64,000 nucleotides of DNA from Pratylenchus scribneri (Eukaryota; Nematoda; Chromadorea; Rhabditida; Pratylenchidae). Of this stretch, positions 49,690-61,579 are shown in pieces. The DNA is taken from the NCBI GenBank assembly GCA_030063045.1, contig JAQSEB010000023.1, positions 2,232,001 through 2,296,000 of the forward strand, read 5' to 3'. Below the pieces are notes generated by a model that was not told where the DNA came from, made no database searches, and saw only the letters and a list, made by a program, of their open reading frames with translations. The translations under genes were made by a program, and so were the position numbers. Every line of letters starts with the position of its first letter. Positions within the stretch are counted from its first letter, which is position 1.

Positions 49690-50563
49690 TTATTCTGTTG
49701 GAAGGACGTTTTTTGCGAATGCCAATGCGAGGAGACCAATGCCAAGGCGCCCACCTCGCCCATCTACTCGTTTATCAAATCATCATATCGATTCACCATT
49801 TCGAATGCGGGGAGAAAATTTTATAGCTAGATTGAAAGCTAATCCCCAACAAACGATAACTACAATTGCATCCACTGGAGCGGGCTTAGCAGCCCTAATT
49901 GATTTGCTACTCGAATTGTTTGGAAATGAAGGTATTTAACTGGAAATTCATTTATTATTCTTGCCTTTTAATGTTCCTAAAGATATAATTTAATAGCGCT
50001 TAAGATTTGTTTTTTTGAGTAATAATTTATAGATAATAAAAATCATTAATAGATGCTAATTGATTTTATGGAAATAAATTGATTTTAGTCAAGAACCTAA
50101 AAAAATGAAATTTTTGTTTTTTTGCATTTTATTTTTACCATGATATTTTGCTTAAGAAAAATTCAATTAAATTAAAAAAATCAAAAATTTCAACATAAAC
50201 ACGGAATTAATATTCAAATTTTGATTATGTGTTCTTATAAAATTTTTTAATTTATAGAAACGACAGATTTAATGGACCAATTCTTCCCCATAATATTAAC
50301 TACGAAAAGACATGAAATGTCTATTCCAAAAAGTGATTTTTATGAGGAGGCAATTTTTGAAAAAATGGAAATATTGATGGAAAAGAAAATCGACGAATTC
50401 TGTTTCCTTGGTAATATTATTTTATTATAAATCAGCTTAAAAATTATTATGTGTAGACTATGCTGGAAATACAAAAGGAGTTAAACGAGATAGTGACCAA
50501 TATGGATCAATACTTGCAACATCAGTTGCTAATAAGAACATGGTGGAAATTATTGAATGTTGA
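49690..50563 (+). CDS. Orphan small protein, possibly secreted; start unresolved
   Basis: Unrecognised. Exon 1 carries RRPMPRRPPRPSTRLSN, FRMRGENFIARLKANPQQTI and a hydrophobic AGLAALIDLLLELFGNE, then donor GAAG|GTATTT (49930). After an intron of about 325 nt comes EETTDLMDQFFPIILTTKR, KSDFYEEAIFEKMEILMEKK and IDEFCFL; donor CTTG|GTAATA; the last exon encodes DYAGNTKGVKRDSDQYGSIL and ends VEIIEC. Phases agree across both introns. Upstream, a perfect signal peptide (MQKIILFVFFCMVFILLEG, ATG at 49650) sits in a different frame, separated by a T7 run, so either an indel or an unseen exon is involved. A secreted-effector gene is one possibility. Confidence 0.45.
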
Positions 50564-50569
50564 AGACAA

Positions 50570-51520
50570 TAATTAATTTTGACCAAAACTTTCCTCTAAA
50601 ACAAATTATCAATTTATTTAATCACCAATCATTTTTATTTGGATTTTACATTTTTTTGGAACAATATTTGTCAAATTTCTCCATATAATTAAATTAAAAT
50701 AGTAATTTTGTTCTTTTCTACTGAATTGGAAAATTTATAATCATTTTTGCAATAAAATTATGTTTTGCCAAAAAATGTTCATTCATTATTTTTAGTTATG
50801 AATCATAAAGCATAACGCGCATTATATCCATTTAAATGATTGAAAAATTTTACTAAATACTTGAAAGATTTAAATTCCCTAAAAAAATCAATAAATATAA
50901 TTTCGAATCAAAATTGCCATTTTCCTTTAGTATTGAAGTTTTTGATTAGAAAACTATTAAAATTTTTAGCGAATTTTTCCAGGTTCGCCAAAAAGTGCTC
51001 CTTTCCGAAATTCTGTTTTGTTTTAAAAAATATATAATACTGAAAAAATAAATTTAAAATAAAAACATTAAATAATAAATAATCATGATTCATGCATAAT
51101 TCAATTTTTCATGAATTAACTTTGGGCATTCCTACTTTTATCCTGTCTTTTTTGGTACATCATTTCCCAAAGCCACAATTTTTTGTGCTAGACCAAAAAT
51201 CAATTTTAACTGAATGATTTCGATGTGGATAAATTGACAAGAGCCTCAAGCCAATTTTCCTACAAAAAAAATGTCATGGCTTGGGAAGAATTTTGTTTAG
51301 AAAACTAATTTGTTAGACAATTATGAGGCAAATCCATTTGAATACTTTTGTTTATTGCCAAATAAATTAAAAGGAGAAACCTAAGAAATGTGGATTAAGA
51401 ATTAAATGAATTCTGATCTGAAATACCATGATTATAGAGCCAATTGAATGTGGAAAAACATATAATTTTTAATTCAAAATAATTCTTATAATGTATTGTA
51501 CAAAATTAAAAAGTAAATTT
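50570..51520. other. AT-rich intergenic region
   Basis: Very AT-rich, with no supported coding sequence. The 14-nt minisatellite locus 2 begins at its 3' edge. Confidence 0.4.
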
Positions 51521-51529
51521 CCCAATTGG

Positions 51530-51690
51530 GACGCAAAATTCGGGACGCAAAATTCGGGACGCAAGTTTCGGGACGCAAAATTCGGGACGCAAATTTCGGG
51601 ACGCAAGTTTCGGGGACGCAAAATTCGGGACGCAAAATTCGGGACGCAAGTTTCGGGACGCAAGTTTCGGGACGCAAGTTTCGCACTACC
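51530..51690 (+). repeat. 14-nt minisatellite, locus 2
   Basis: About 11 units of GGGACGCAA followed by AATTC, GTTTC or ATTTC, with one unit of 15 nt. It is the same family as 44138-44330 but in the opposite orientation. It lies about 100 nt upstream of the K+ channel start. Confidence 0.95.
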
Positions 51691-51790
51691 TTGTTTTATT
51701 TATAATTGAAATCAATTTGGATTGATTATTTTTCACTCAATTTTTATTTGCAATTTTTAATTTATTTTCCCATTATTATTTTGAAGAAGG

Positions 51791-54427
51791 ATGGTTATGA
51801 TAGCGGGAAAAGTGCATGTGCTTGCACAGCGGTTTAAGCATGGCTTCAAATCACTTGTGAGTCAAATTAAATTGGAGATTATTAGCAAAAAAAGGCTGAT
51901 TAAAACATTTTAGTACATTTCCATTTATATATTTTGTATTATTAAAGTTGCCTGTGTTCATTCTCCTCCTCTACACAATAATTGGCGCAATCATTTTTAT
52001 GCTCATCGAAGGCCCAAATGAGGAATATGAGAGGGAAAAGTTGAGAAGGGAACGTGAAAAATTGTTGGAGGACACCGCATTTCGGCTGAACACAATCAAA
52101 TCCATGACACCCCTTCAGGCAAATTTAAAATAAATGAGAAATAATTGGCTGGGAAAATAAACCAAAAATATCATTTAAAAATAAGTGAATTCGTAAAAAT
52201 GTCCCAAGAGAATGGAAAGATTCCCTCCCATTTTAGGAAGAGTATGGTAGAGAAAAGACATCATTGAATTTAACAAGGGAATCCATGCTTTGTTTTTTCC
52301 CTCGGAGAAAATCAGAAGCAAAAGGAGATGATTTGTGTTTCCTTCCATTTTCCAGATACCGTAATCTATCTCCTTATTTACAATAGTTAAATTAACCTAC
52401 GAAAAAGTCTAAAAAAATGAAGACCATTTAAGATTGTTAAATAAAATATTTATTAAAAAGTGTGTTTTATTCATCCATTTAATTTAGGCCTATAATCACA
52501 CGGTGGCCACACTTGTACAATATCGGGAAAGATTGGGCATTGCGGATGTGAATCAAACACAAACAAAATGGACAATTTGGGGCAGTATTTATTTTGCCAT
52601 GACCGTTTATACCACAATTGGCTATGGCAATATTGTGCCAATCACCACAACCGGACGCATTTTGACCATCATTTATGCATTAATTGGGTGGGGGGAATAT
52701 TCAAAATGGAATATTATTTTGAATATTTTCCAGCATTCCATTGGCATTGATTGCGCTCATCGCATTGGGCGGTCTATTTGCCAAACTTTGCCTTTTGGCT
52801 TGGCGATTGTTGGGCCGAATGTTGGGATGTTTTTCGAAAAAGTTGGAAAGAAAGGTTAATTTAGGAAAATTTGGTATTTTGAATAGAATAATTGAGAGGC
52901 ATAATTGAGAGAAATATATCAACGTTTTGAATGAATATTTGAATAATTCAAATTGTTTAGATGACAATTGCAACGGAGAATGGCCAACAAAGGGTGGAGA
53001 AGGAAAGGAGTAGGAGTACGGAGGTAGCCAGCGCCGCCGATTCCGAAGATACAGAAGCAGCCAACGATGAATTACTCCAGGTGAATAATTAAGTAAAAAT
53101 TGATTAAATGACAATAAAAATATTGGGAGAAATAGGAAATTAACTATATAAATCTGAAATCAGACGAACAAAGCAATGAACTATTATTCTACAAACATGC
53201 AACTATGATAACATATAATGTATTTTTGTATTATTCCAGTTCCCAGTGTGGTTTTTGATTATGGTCACCATCATTTGGATTCTTTTGTGCGCCTACCTTT
53301 TCCTCCTTTGGGAGGACACTTGGGACTATGGTGAGGATAATCCCCTCACTTCGTTCCTTCTTCATCAATTAATTTGCAGGACTTTCCCTCTATTTTGTGC
53401 TCATCTCATTCCTGACAGTCGGATTCGGTAAGCCCAACTTTTTACAATAAAAATATCTCAATTTTAGGTGATGTGATCCCATCAAAGTCGAATTACATTA
53501 TTCTCGTCGGCATTATGCTCCTTTTGGGTTTGGCATTGGTGTCCACAATGCTAACAATAATCCAAAAACAAATTCACGCCGTTGCGGACGATGTGAAGGG
53601 AACAATTGACAAAGATTATCAACAGGCATTGGAGGAATTGGGCGAGGAGGATGGTGGTCCAATTGACCATATTGACGGGGAGAAGGCCGCAAATGGAAGG
53701 GCAATTCGCGCAGTGGACTTCGAGCGGGGGCATCCGTCCAAAGGCGATAGTAAGTCAAAACAACGGGGCAGCCGATTAAGTAATTACATCGGTTTTTGGC
53801 TTAAATCTCAGCGAGGCTTTAACCAATAGTTTAAAGCAATATATCCTTGGAAAGCCTAAAGTGTCTACTGCAATTTTGCCTATTTAAATTTTATGAACTC
53901 AAACCTAAAAATAATTTACATACATTTTAATATAATTTATTCAAATTTTTAAAGGAAAAAGCCGTTTATTTTACAGATTGTTTTAAGATTTCAAAAAATT
54001 AGAGAAGCCACTTTTAGAGGATATTTTGGACATACAAATAGCATAAAGCCTTCTCAAGTTGCTTCCTTCTCGAGATATCACCTAAAGAACAGATCCTTCA
54101 TTGTTTTAACATTTGACTAAATTTATAATAATGTTTATTCCCAAAAATATAACAATTCGTTTCCAATTTTCAGAAAAGGCTGACAAACGTTCCTTGGATG
54201 CGGTTGTCTCCCGAATGCCATTGCGCTCTCGAATTCTTTATTATGTGATGCCCTCAGGTAAATTTCCCTCATTTTAGTCAATCCAAATTAATTTCACATT
54301 TTCAGATAGTCGAAAACAATTGGCCAAACACGTGAATCGAAGGCAACGTGTCGGCGTCAAATGGGTTCAAACAGATCAATGGCTTCTGGATTCAATTGTT
54401 CCAATCCACCATAATGCTAATTTCTGA
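51791..54427 (+). CDS. Two-pore-domain (TWK/K2P) potassium channel
   Basis: Background K+ channel of the plasma membrane. Order: short N-terminus MVMIAGKVHVLAQRFKHGFK, M1 LPVFILLLYTIIGAIIFML, an extracellular cap with coiled EREKLRREREKLLED and glycosylation sites NHT and NQT, pore 1 selectivity filter TIGYGN, M2 IYALIGIPLALIALIALGG, a cytosolic loop rich in Glu/Ser, M3 WFLIMVTIIWILLCAYLFLL, pore 2 filter TVGFGD, M4 ILVGIMLLLGLALVSTML, and a charged C-terminus ending VPIHHNANF. Introns join in consistent phase; intron 2 (52119-52487) has a GC donor, CAG|GCAAAT, followed by GCCTATAATCAC. The one-per-half filter pattern and length of about 400 residues match the family. Which twk orthologue cannot be settled by eye. 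Confidence 0.93.
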
Positions 54428-54429
54428 AT

Positions 54430-55510
54430 ACAATTTGCCCCAAAAAAGAATAATAATAATATCCTCTTTTATCGCCTTATTTCCATCCATAATAATAAAT
54501 GTTCGCCCCCCCCCCCCAATTGTTCGCGCTATGTTATTATTAATATTTTTCGTTTTCCCCTCATCCGAATGTTCGCAATCCCCATAAATCCTTCACGTCA
54601 ATTTTACCCTCCTCATCCATTTCTTCATTTTACTTGCACAAATCCTTAATCCTTCTTCTTCCTTTTCCCCACCAAAAATATATCCAGCAGGATTTGTCCT
54701 CCTCCTTTTCCCTCGCATCAATTGTTTTGCATATTTTCCCTCCAAATTAGTCGAAAAGAAGCAATAAAAATGTATAAGCCAAAAGCCATTGCCCTCCAAA
54801 AAATGAATTAATAATTGGTCATGAAAGTGGGAGGGGAGAAGGGCATATTCCTTGAATGGAGGGCGTTGATTCCTCCCTCCAATAGGATTTCACTTTTAAT
54901 CCACTTTTATAAGCATTTTCCATTTTCCCTTTGCGCACCACATTTTCCATAATAACGGTCAGTCCATTCAACGACCCAATTTTCCTTCAAAAAATGGATG
55001 AAAGGGGATTTGGAAGGAAAAGTCCATTGCATTTAGCGGCAGCCAAAACTCTCGACACTCCATTTTTCCCTTATGGGAGCATTGAATAGCGGAAAATGGG
55101 CTGCCGGTGATTCCATTTCCCCACAATCCATTTAATGGTGATCGGAAGGAGGAATTCGGCTCCATCAAATCAGTGTCAATTCAATTCAATTCAATTCCTC
55201 CAAATTGGGAAATGAATTAGAAAATTCAGCGCTATTTGTTTTATTGAATTCCTCGCAATTTTATGGCCTTGAAAATAGGCGCACCTTTGATATTTTGAGA
55301 GAAAACATTTTGATTATTCACTCATTATTGGCTTTTTGGATCAAAACAATTATAGTCCAATAAGCAAAAGACTAATTTATTACCAACTTTATATGCTCTC
55401 AATGTTGAGTTATGGCTTTTTGGATGGTAAATTCCAGCATTAAAAATGTTGGCTGCCCAATTTAAAATATCCATCATCTATCTAAACATCTTAAACCACT
55501 CAAAAATGGC
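54430..55510. other. Intergenic region between channel and receptor genes
   Basis: Contains a C tract of ten near 54509 and CCATTTTCC-rich sequence. No gene supported; the ORFs on the minus strand are low complexity. Confidence 0.4.
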
Positions 55511-55518
55511 ATCTTATT

Positions 55519-57261
55519 ATGCCGTTGTTCAATCCAATCTTTATTCATTTTAGCCACCTAATGTCCTCCCCATTTCCATCTTCTTCATATCCTCCATTCA
55601 TCGCCGCAATTTGTCCTCTCGTCCATCGGCTCTATGTTCAATCGCCAATTTTGCGGCTTCTTTTCCTGGCCCAAAGTATTGGTTCCGGCCTTTCATTGGT
55701 GGTCCTTGCATTTGGGATGCTCCAAATTTGCACTCGTCAACCAATCCAATTGCCCATTGGCACATTGTTGATGATGCTCAATTTGTGTGTTTCATTGTTG
55801 TTGGCCAATGTTGGTGAGCAAAATTGATACGGATTTGAAATGACTTTGGATACTTTCACCTCATTTAGGTGCTCTCCTCTCTGCCCTCTACCATTTGCAT
55901 GTCCCAATATTCCGGCCACCCTCCTCTCATTGTTATTGGCTTAGTTTCACCCAAGCCGATTGTTTAAGTCAGTTTTTTGTCTTTTTTTTCCGTATCCAAA
56001 ACATCCATTCAAAGTGATCCGAACAATTTTGAATGTTTCCCTTTTCGCCACCTATATGTCTGGTGCATGTTTGGCTTTGGAGAGGATGGCCGGCTCATTG
56101 TTGTTGATTCGGAGGTTGCAGACCAAAAGGGCAATTGCAGTGTTTTTGGCAATTCTTCAGGTCACCAATCTCATTCAACTGCGCAATTTATTAATAAATA
56201 CCCAAAAATTATATAGCAAACCATCACAAAACCCTAATATTCTTTCCTTTTGCAGTGGCTTCTCTCCATTCTCGCCGCAATTCCGCCCAGCTTTTCCTCA
56301 ATTCCATCTGTTGCCATTTCCCCACATTGTGCCCAATTCACTCCTTCCCCCACCCAAATTCGTCCTCTTTTCTTCGCAATTCTTGGGATGCAAGCATTTG
56401 TTTTGGCCATTTACTCCATTCTCACATATCATAATCATTTTGACAAACAGGTACATTGAATATATTGATGAGGAATCAAAAAACGTTTTTTTACTTGGAC
56501 CATGTAGATTAGTAGGGAATTGGCTAGGCAAAATCCAATCATTTTGGAACAAATCCATGCCACCGAACAATCTTTGCCATCTGCGGCCATTGTTGTTGGA
56601 CTTTTCTTGGCCAGCACATTTTTGGACAAGAATTTCCTGATGGCATTGGCCAATGCATTCTTTGGTAGTCATTCAATGGTTGGAGGCAATAAAAGTGGCA
56701 AAAATGGCAACGGAGGCGATGAAATGTTCAAAATTGCATTTTGGAGTGAATTTCAGGCGAGTTTTTTCGGTAGCGATTAGTGAGAGAGCAAAAATACACG
56801 TAAATAATGGCCAGATTTGAATTGCCAAATTAAAACAAAATTTGAATTAAAGGGAAAAGTTGTTAATTTTACACAATTTATAGCTTCACAATTTTAAGAT
56901 TTTGGCCATTCCTCTGATGAGTTTGCTCTTGGTTGCCATTCTCCAGGTGCAAATTCGCTCACAACGAATTGCGGAAGAGGATATTTACGAAAGAGTTGGA
57001 GGCAGTGCGAATTCAGCTGCCAATGTTTTGGCTGTTCGCAAAGTAGGAAGTGCCCTTGGGGGAGGCGATAGAATCATTGGAAGGGAGGAAGATGATCGGC
57101 TTAGTGACCCATACGAAAAAACATCGGCTTCAACAGCAAGTCCATCCACGTCAATAAGTTTATCGGATGGAGGCGGGAGTGAAGGATGCGCAATGGATGG
57201 AAAAGGGAAAAAGCATAAAGGAACAAGAGAAAATCAAGATTTGGGATGGCAACGGCATTGA
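55519..57261 (+). CDS. Nematode serpentine chemoreceptor (7TM, Sra/Srab-like)
   Basis: Putative chemosensory GPCR. Helices read in order: LLFLAQSIGSGLSLVVLAFG, IGTLLMMLNLCVSLLLANVG with SALYHLHVP, RTILNVSLFATYMSGACLAL ending ERMAG, RAIAVFLAILQWLLSILAA, LFFAILGMQAFVLAIYSILT, PSAAIVVGLFLASTFLDKNF, and ILAIPLMSLLLVAILQVQIR. The pair HCYW...ADC before helix 3 fits the conserved disulphide. The C-tail is Ser/Thr/Gly-rich. The final intron (56757-56898) has a GC donor, CAG|GCGAGT, and its removal brings helix 7 into frame. Starts at 55519 or 55561 are both possible, or a 5' exon is missing, since the N-terminus is short. Family assignment rests on topology and ERMAG-like motifs only. Confidence 0.75.
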
Positions 57262-57264
57262 TGG

Positions 57265-57635
57265 TCGAGGAAAATGGCAGAAAATTAACCTCAATTTATA
57301 TGTATTTGTTTATAAAAATTGAATAGTTTAATAATAAATTATTGTCCAAATTTATGAAAGAATTTGTTGGAATTGGATGGAAATAATGCCAAAGAATGAA
57401 TGGTTGATAATAAAATGATTAAACTGAGAACAAAATGGTAATATACACTTTAGGATATTGCCTAAACCCCCCAAGATTTAAGTGATACTTACCCCTAAAA
57501 TAACCAACCAGCCTCCTTTGGCAGGGCCAATTTGGGATAACTACAGTATAGTATGTCAGTTTTCTTTTATAATAAATGGAATTTTGCCGATGGCGATATT
57601 ATGTGAACAAGAGATAAAACCACCGTTTTTAACAA
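57265..57635. other. Spacer between receptor gene and minisatellite array 4
   Basis: AT-rich 3' UTR and spacer. No gene seen. Confidence 0.35.
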
Positions 57636-57639
57636 TTGT

Positions 57640-58444
57640 ATTTTTGCTTTCCAGAAAATGTTCGCTAAAATGTTTCACAATTTTGTTTTCCCTTTCCGGA
57701 AAATGTTCGCCAAAAAATGTTTTACAATTGTGTTTTCCCTTTCCGAAAAATTTTCGCCAAAATATGTTTTACAATTGTGTTTTCCCTTTCCGAAAAATGT
57801 TCGCCAAAATATTTTTTTATAATTGTGTTTTCCCTTTCCGGAAAATGTTCGCCAAAAAATGTTTTACAATTGTGTTTTCCCTTTCCGAAAAATGTTCGCC
57901 AAAAAATGTTTTACAATTGTGTTTTTTTCTTTCCGGAAAATGTTCGCCAAAATGTTTTACAATTGTGTTTTCCCTTCCCGAAAAATGTTCGCCAAACATG
58001 TTTTACAATTGTGTTTCTTTCCGGAAAATGTTCGCCAAAAAATGTTTTACAATTGTGTATTTTCTTTCCGGAAAATGTTTTACAATTGTATTTATTCTTT
58101 CCGGAAAATGTTTTACAATTGTGTTTTTTCTTTCCGGAAAATGTTTTACAAATGTATTTTTTCTTTCCGGAAAATGTTTTACAATTGTGTTTTTTCTTTC
58201 CGGAAAATGTTTTACAAATGTATTTTTTCTTTCCGGAAAATGTTTTACAATTGTGTTTTTTCTTTCCGGAAAATGTTTTACAAATGTATTTTTTCTTTCC
58301 GGAAAATGTTTTACAAATGTATTTTTTCTTTCCGGAAAATGTTTTACAATTGTGTTTTTTCTTTCCGGAAAATGTTTTACAAATGTATTTTTTCTTTCCG
58401 GAAAATGTTTTACAATTGTGTTTTTTCTTTCCGGAAAATGTTTA
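57640..58444 (+). repeat. Minisatellite array 4, mixed long and short monomers
   Basis: The 5' part (57640-58070) consists of about nine long units with TTCGCCAAAA (44-47 nt); the 3' part (58070-58444) consists of about eleven short units of 33 nt lacking that segment, in which ACAATTGTGT and ACAAATGTAT units largely alternate. Orientation is that of array 1. ORFs of more than 200 residues through it are repeat artefacts. Confidence 0.95.
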
Positions 58445-58449
58445 AGAAT

Positions 58450-59245
58450 ATTTGTTTTTTTTTTGTTACTATTGTGGAGATGATACCCATATCTGTCTCT
58501 ATTTAACAATTGTATGTAAAGATGTCCCCTCCGGCAGTATCAGAGTTAATTCACAATGGGTTTGGCACAATTCGCAAACGCTTATAATTTATAAATTCTT
58601 TTACTTGTAACTTGTAAAATGCATAAATTTTTTAACATAGAATATGTCCCAATTATATTATTCTTTTAACCTTGGGTAGAGTTGGGTTTAGGGAATGGGC
58701 TAGTTAAAAAAAATTTTCACGAATTTTTTCGATCAAATACTTTTCTAGTTTCTACCATCTTCTATGCCATTTCCATTGCAATTGCAATAATAAAATAAAT
58801 ACAACAAATCATATTTAGAATCAAAAAATTAGAGGAAATCAATGGCATTATAGGAAACGTTTTAAAATTGATTCCATCCAATCCAATCCATCTCATTCAA
58901 ATTTGATGAAATAATCGCTAAAATGGTACAATTAAACTGACACTGAACCAAAGCAAATAGTTTTCGATTTTCATAAACAAATTCGAAAAATGTTCCGTAT
59001 ATCAGCAGTAGTAGGATTAGTACAATTCACCAATTGGCATTCCCAAAATACAAGGTAGTTGATTAGATTAGACTTCATCTCTAAATTACTTGCCCCCAAT
59101 ACTTCCAGCATTAAAATCATCACTAATTTAAACACAACATAACCAAATAGTTTTTGGACTTTGCAACATTCAAGCATATTTTTATTCTTATTAATGGGAA
59201 AAAATGAATTTTAGAATCTCAAAAAATTAATCAAACGAATATTTA
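58450..59245. other. AT-rich intergenic region
   Basis: No supported gene. Probably the 5' flank of the TAF1-like gene. Confidence 0.35.
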
Positions 59246-59249
59246 ATCA

Positions 59250-60414
59250 ATGGAAGAGCCAAAAACAAATGAAGCCATTGTGGAAGAAGAGCTGGGACGA
59301 GGGAAACGTCAACGTAAACAACGAATTACTGCGGATTATGAATACATTGCCAACATTATTGGCAAAGGCGGAAATGGCAGAAAGTATTCGGGAAATGCCA
59401 AAACGATCAAAGTGAAAAACGAAGAAGATATCAACGATAACAAAAATGGTCGTGCTGCAGGGAAAGGAGGAGCAAGCCAAGCAAAGGCTCGTCGCGTGTC
59501 AAGCATTGGGCAAAAGCATACACGTTTGATGAAGACAATTTCGGCACCGGCACCGAACCGCATGAAACTTCCCAAATTCGCACCGTCGGAGCCGAACGAT
59601 GGAAAACACGTTTTGCAAATTCATCGAACATTCCGCGATGATCAAGGCAGAGAATATGTAAGCCAAATTTAACGGTGCAAACCTCTTTCATTACGAATGT
59701 CAGAATCCAAACAAAATGGGCACTTGGGCAATTAGGATTTTCGATTATTTTGGAAAAAAAATGCAAATTACCACCTTATCAAAAATACAAATTTATCCAT
59801 TTTTAATGATTGGGGATTCATTTTTGCTGGTAAATATGAATTATGGCCACGTAATATTTTTCAATTTGTCATTTTTTGTGAAAAACCAAAAGTTCCACCC
59901 GCCAATTTATTATGGCACAATTGGCATTCCATTGTAATAATTTTTTTAGGAAATTTGACCAAAATGAAGGAATAATTAATCAAATTATAACAAAAATTCA
60001 TTCCAAAATTCAATCAAAAATATTTAATTTTCACAGAACCAAACGGAGGTGGTGGAAGATGCTCGACTGGTGCAAAACTATCTGAAAATGCGAATGCTCT
60101 GCAGCCATGAACAACTTCTGCGATTTGCTTTTGACTGTGATGAGGCAATCGAGGTTTTTCCACATCCACAAATCCAAAATAATAATTTGGGTCAAATTTG
60201 ATAGGATTTCAAGCATTTTCGTCATAATATGCGCGAACGTATCAGATATAAGGACAAAAAAGAGCAGAAGGACAATAAGAATGAGGAGCAGCAGCAACCT
60301 CAACCTGGCACCAGCAGTGGCACCAACAAACGTGTTCGTTTTGCCAATGATGTGGTGGAAGAAATGGATGAGGGTGTTGGCAGTGGAACATCAACCAGCG
60401 GAATTGTATTCTGA
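59250..60414 (+). CDS. Short TAF1-like nuclear protein (3 exons)
   Basis: About 235 residues. Exon 1 is basic (GRGKRQRKQRITADYEYIAN; GKGGNGRKYSG) and ends HVLQIHRTFRDDQGREY. An intron of about 380 nt (59659-60036) follows, then NQTEVVEDARLVQNYLKMRM and EQLLRFAFDCDEAIE, a short intron (GAG|GTTTTT), and DFKHFRHNMRERIRYKDKKE with an acidic tail ending GTSTSGIVF. The joined segment resembles the TAF1 region with KIYRTFKDDRGREYVRTEVV, a YVRIR strand, FIRKFALFDE and an ERRRIQE helix. Known TAF1 is about 1,500-1,900 residues with DUF3591 and bromodomains; none of that is visible here, so this is either a truncated paralogue or an independent protein sharing one domain. Nuclear location is inferred from basic clusters. 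Confidence 0.55.
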
Positions 60415-60419
60415 ACAGA

Positions 60420-61575
60420 ATGATGAATGATTGAAATGAATTGATTGTTAAGCCAATGTGATCCAAATTGTAAAAACAAATCAAAAATTGTTTTCCAATA
60501 ATTTATGCCATCATTATCCATCCATTCCAATTATTTTTAATTAATCGAAAAATTTGTTTCCACTCTTCTTTTCGTAATAAAATCACCATTTTATATCATT
60601 CACTTTATTTTCCAGCTCAATCACAAATTTTTTACGAGATAAAATTTCATTGTTATCATATCATTATCATGTATTTACAAATAAAACAAAATTCACCAAA
60701 ACAATTATTGGCCATCGCCATTGGATTTGAAAATGATTGAAATTAGCAGAGAAAATGGGCAATTTCTGAGCATCATTTAGGCACAAATTACTCAATTATT
60801 GATGCATAAATATAAACTTAAATCAGAAAATTCCACACTGATTTTGTTCCACAAACTCCAATGTGCGCATCGCATTTCATTTTTGTGGCCAGAATGAAAT
60901 GATCAATCAACTCGGCCGGTTGACCGAATTATATGAGGAGTGGATTATTTAGCGAAAAAGTTTTCCGCTCTGATGAATTTGACTGATTCAAATGGTTTTG
61001 TCGAATTTTGTGAAAAGGGAGGAAGGGGATAAACATCATCGGCCATTCCATAAATATGCACATAAAAATTGCCTCTGATGTGAATCGAATTCCACGTATT
61101 TCGGCGGATTATTCGCCGTTGATTTTTGTTTCCCTCGTTGATGCTAATCTTCTATGCAATTCCCGACCCGAATCCATTTAATTTATAACTACAAAAAGGC
61201 AATAAAGTGAATTTGGTGATGACTGATGAATGACATCAATTGCCTCGATGGAATGGAAAATTACCCAAAATGGCCACAATATTCTCCTCTAAACTCATTT
61301 CTTTTAATGTGGCCATATCCTCTGCTCCAGTTTGACCTCAATTTTCTTTCTTCTATTAAAGGTGTACCTTTTTTTTTCTTCTAATTCCACTGAACTCATC
61401 AAAAACTTCCATTCTTTTTCCCAACTTGGCGTCGTTGCAAATTTTCGTACTTCTTCTTCTAAACAACCTGGACAAGAACGGCTAGTTGGAAGGCACAAAG
61501 GAGTGTTGAATGTTCCAAATAAGATTTGAATCAACATTTGGCACAAAACAACATTTCTAAACCATAATTTTGACC
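60420..61575. other. Intergenic region
   Basis: AT-rich and without convincing coding sequence. The ORF pair at 61304-61588 has no motif support. Confidence 0.4.
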
Positions 61576-61579
61576 AAAA

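Noticed and set aside
54593..55168. Short minus-strand ORFs
   Set aside because: CCATTTTCC-rich intergenic DNA; no motif and no splice context.
57482..58509. ORFs of 227-333 aa over array 4
   Set aside because: Repeat artefact as above; three frames are open at once.
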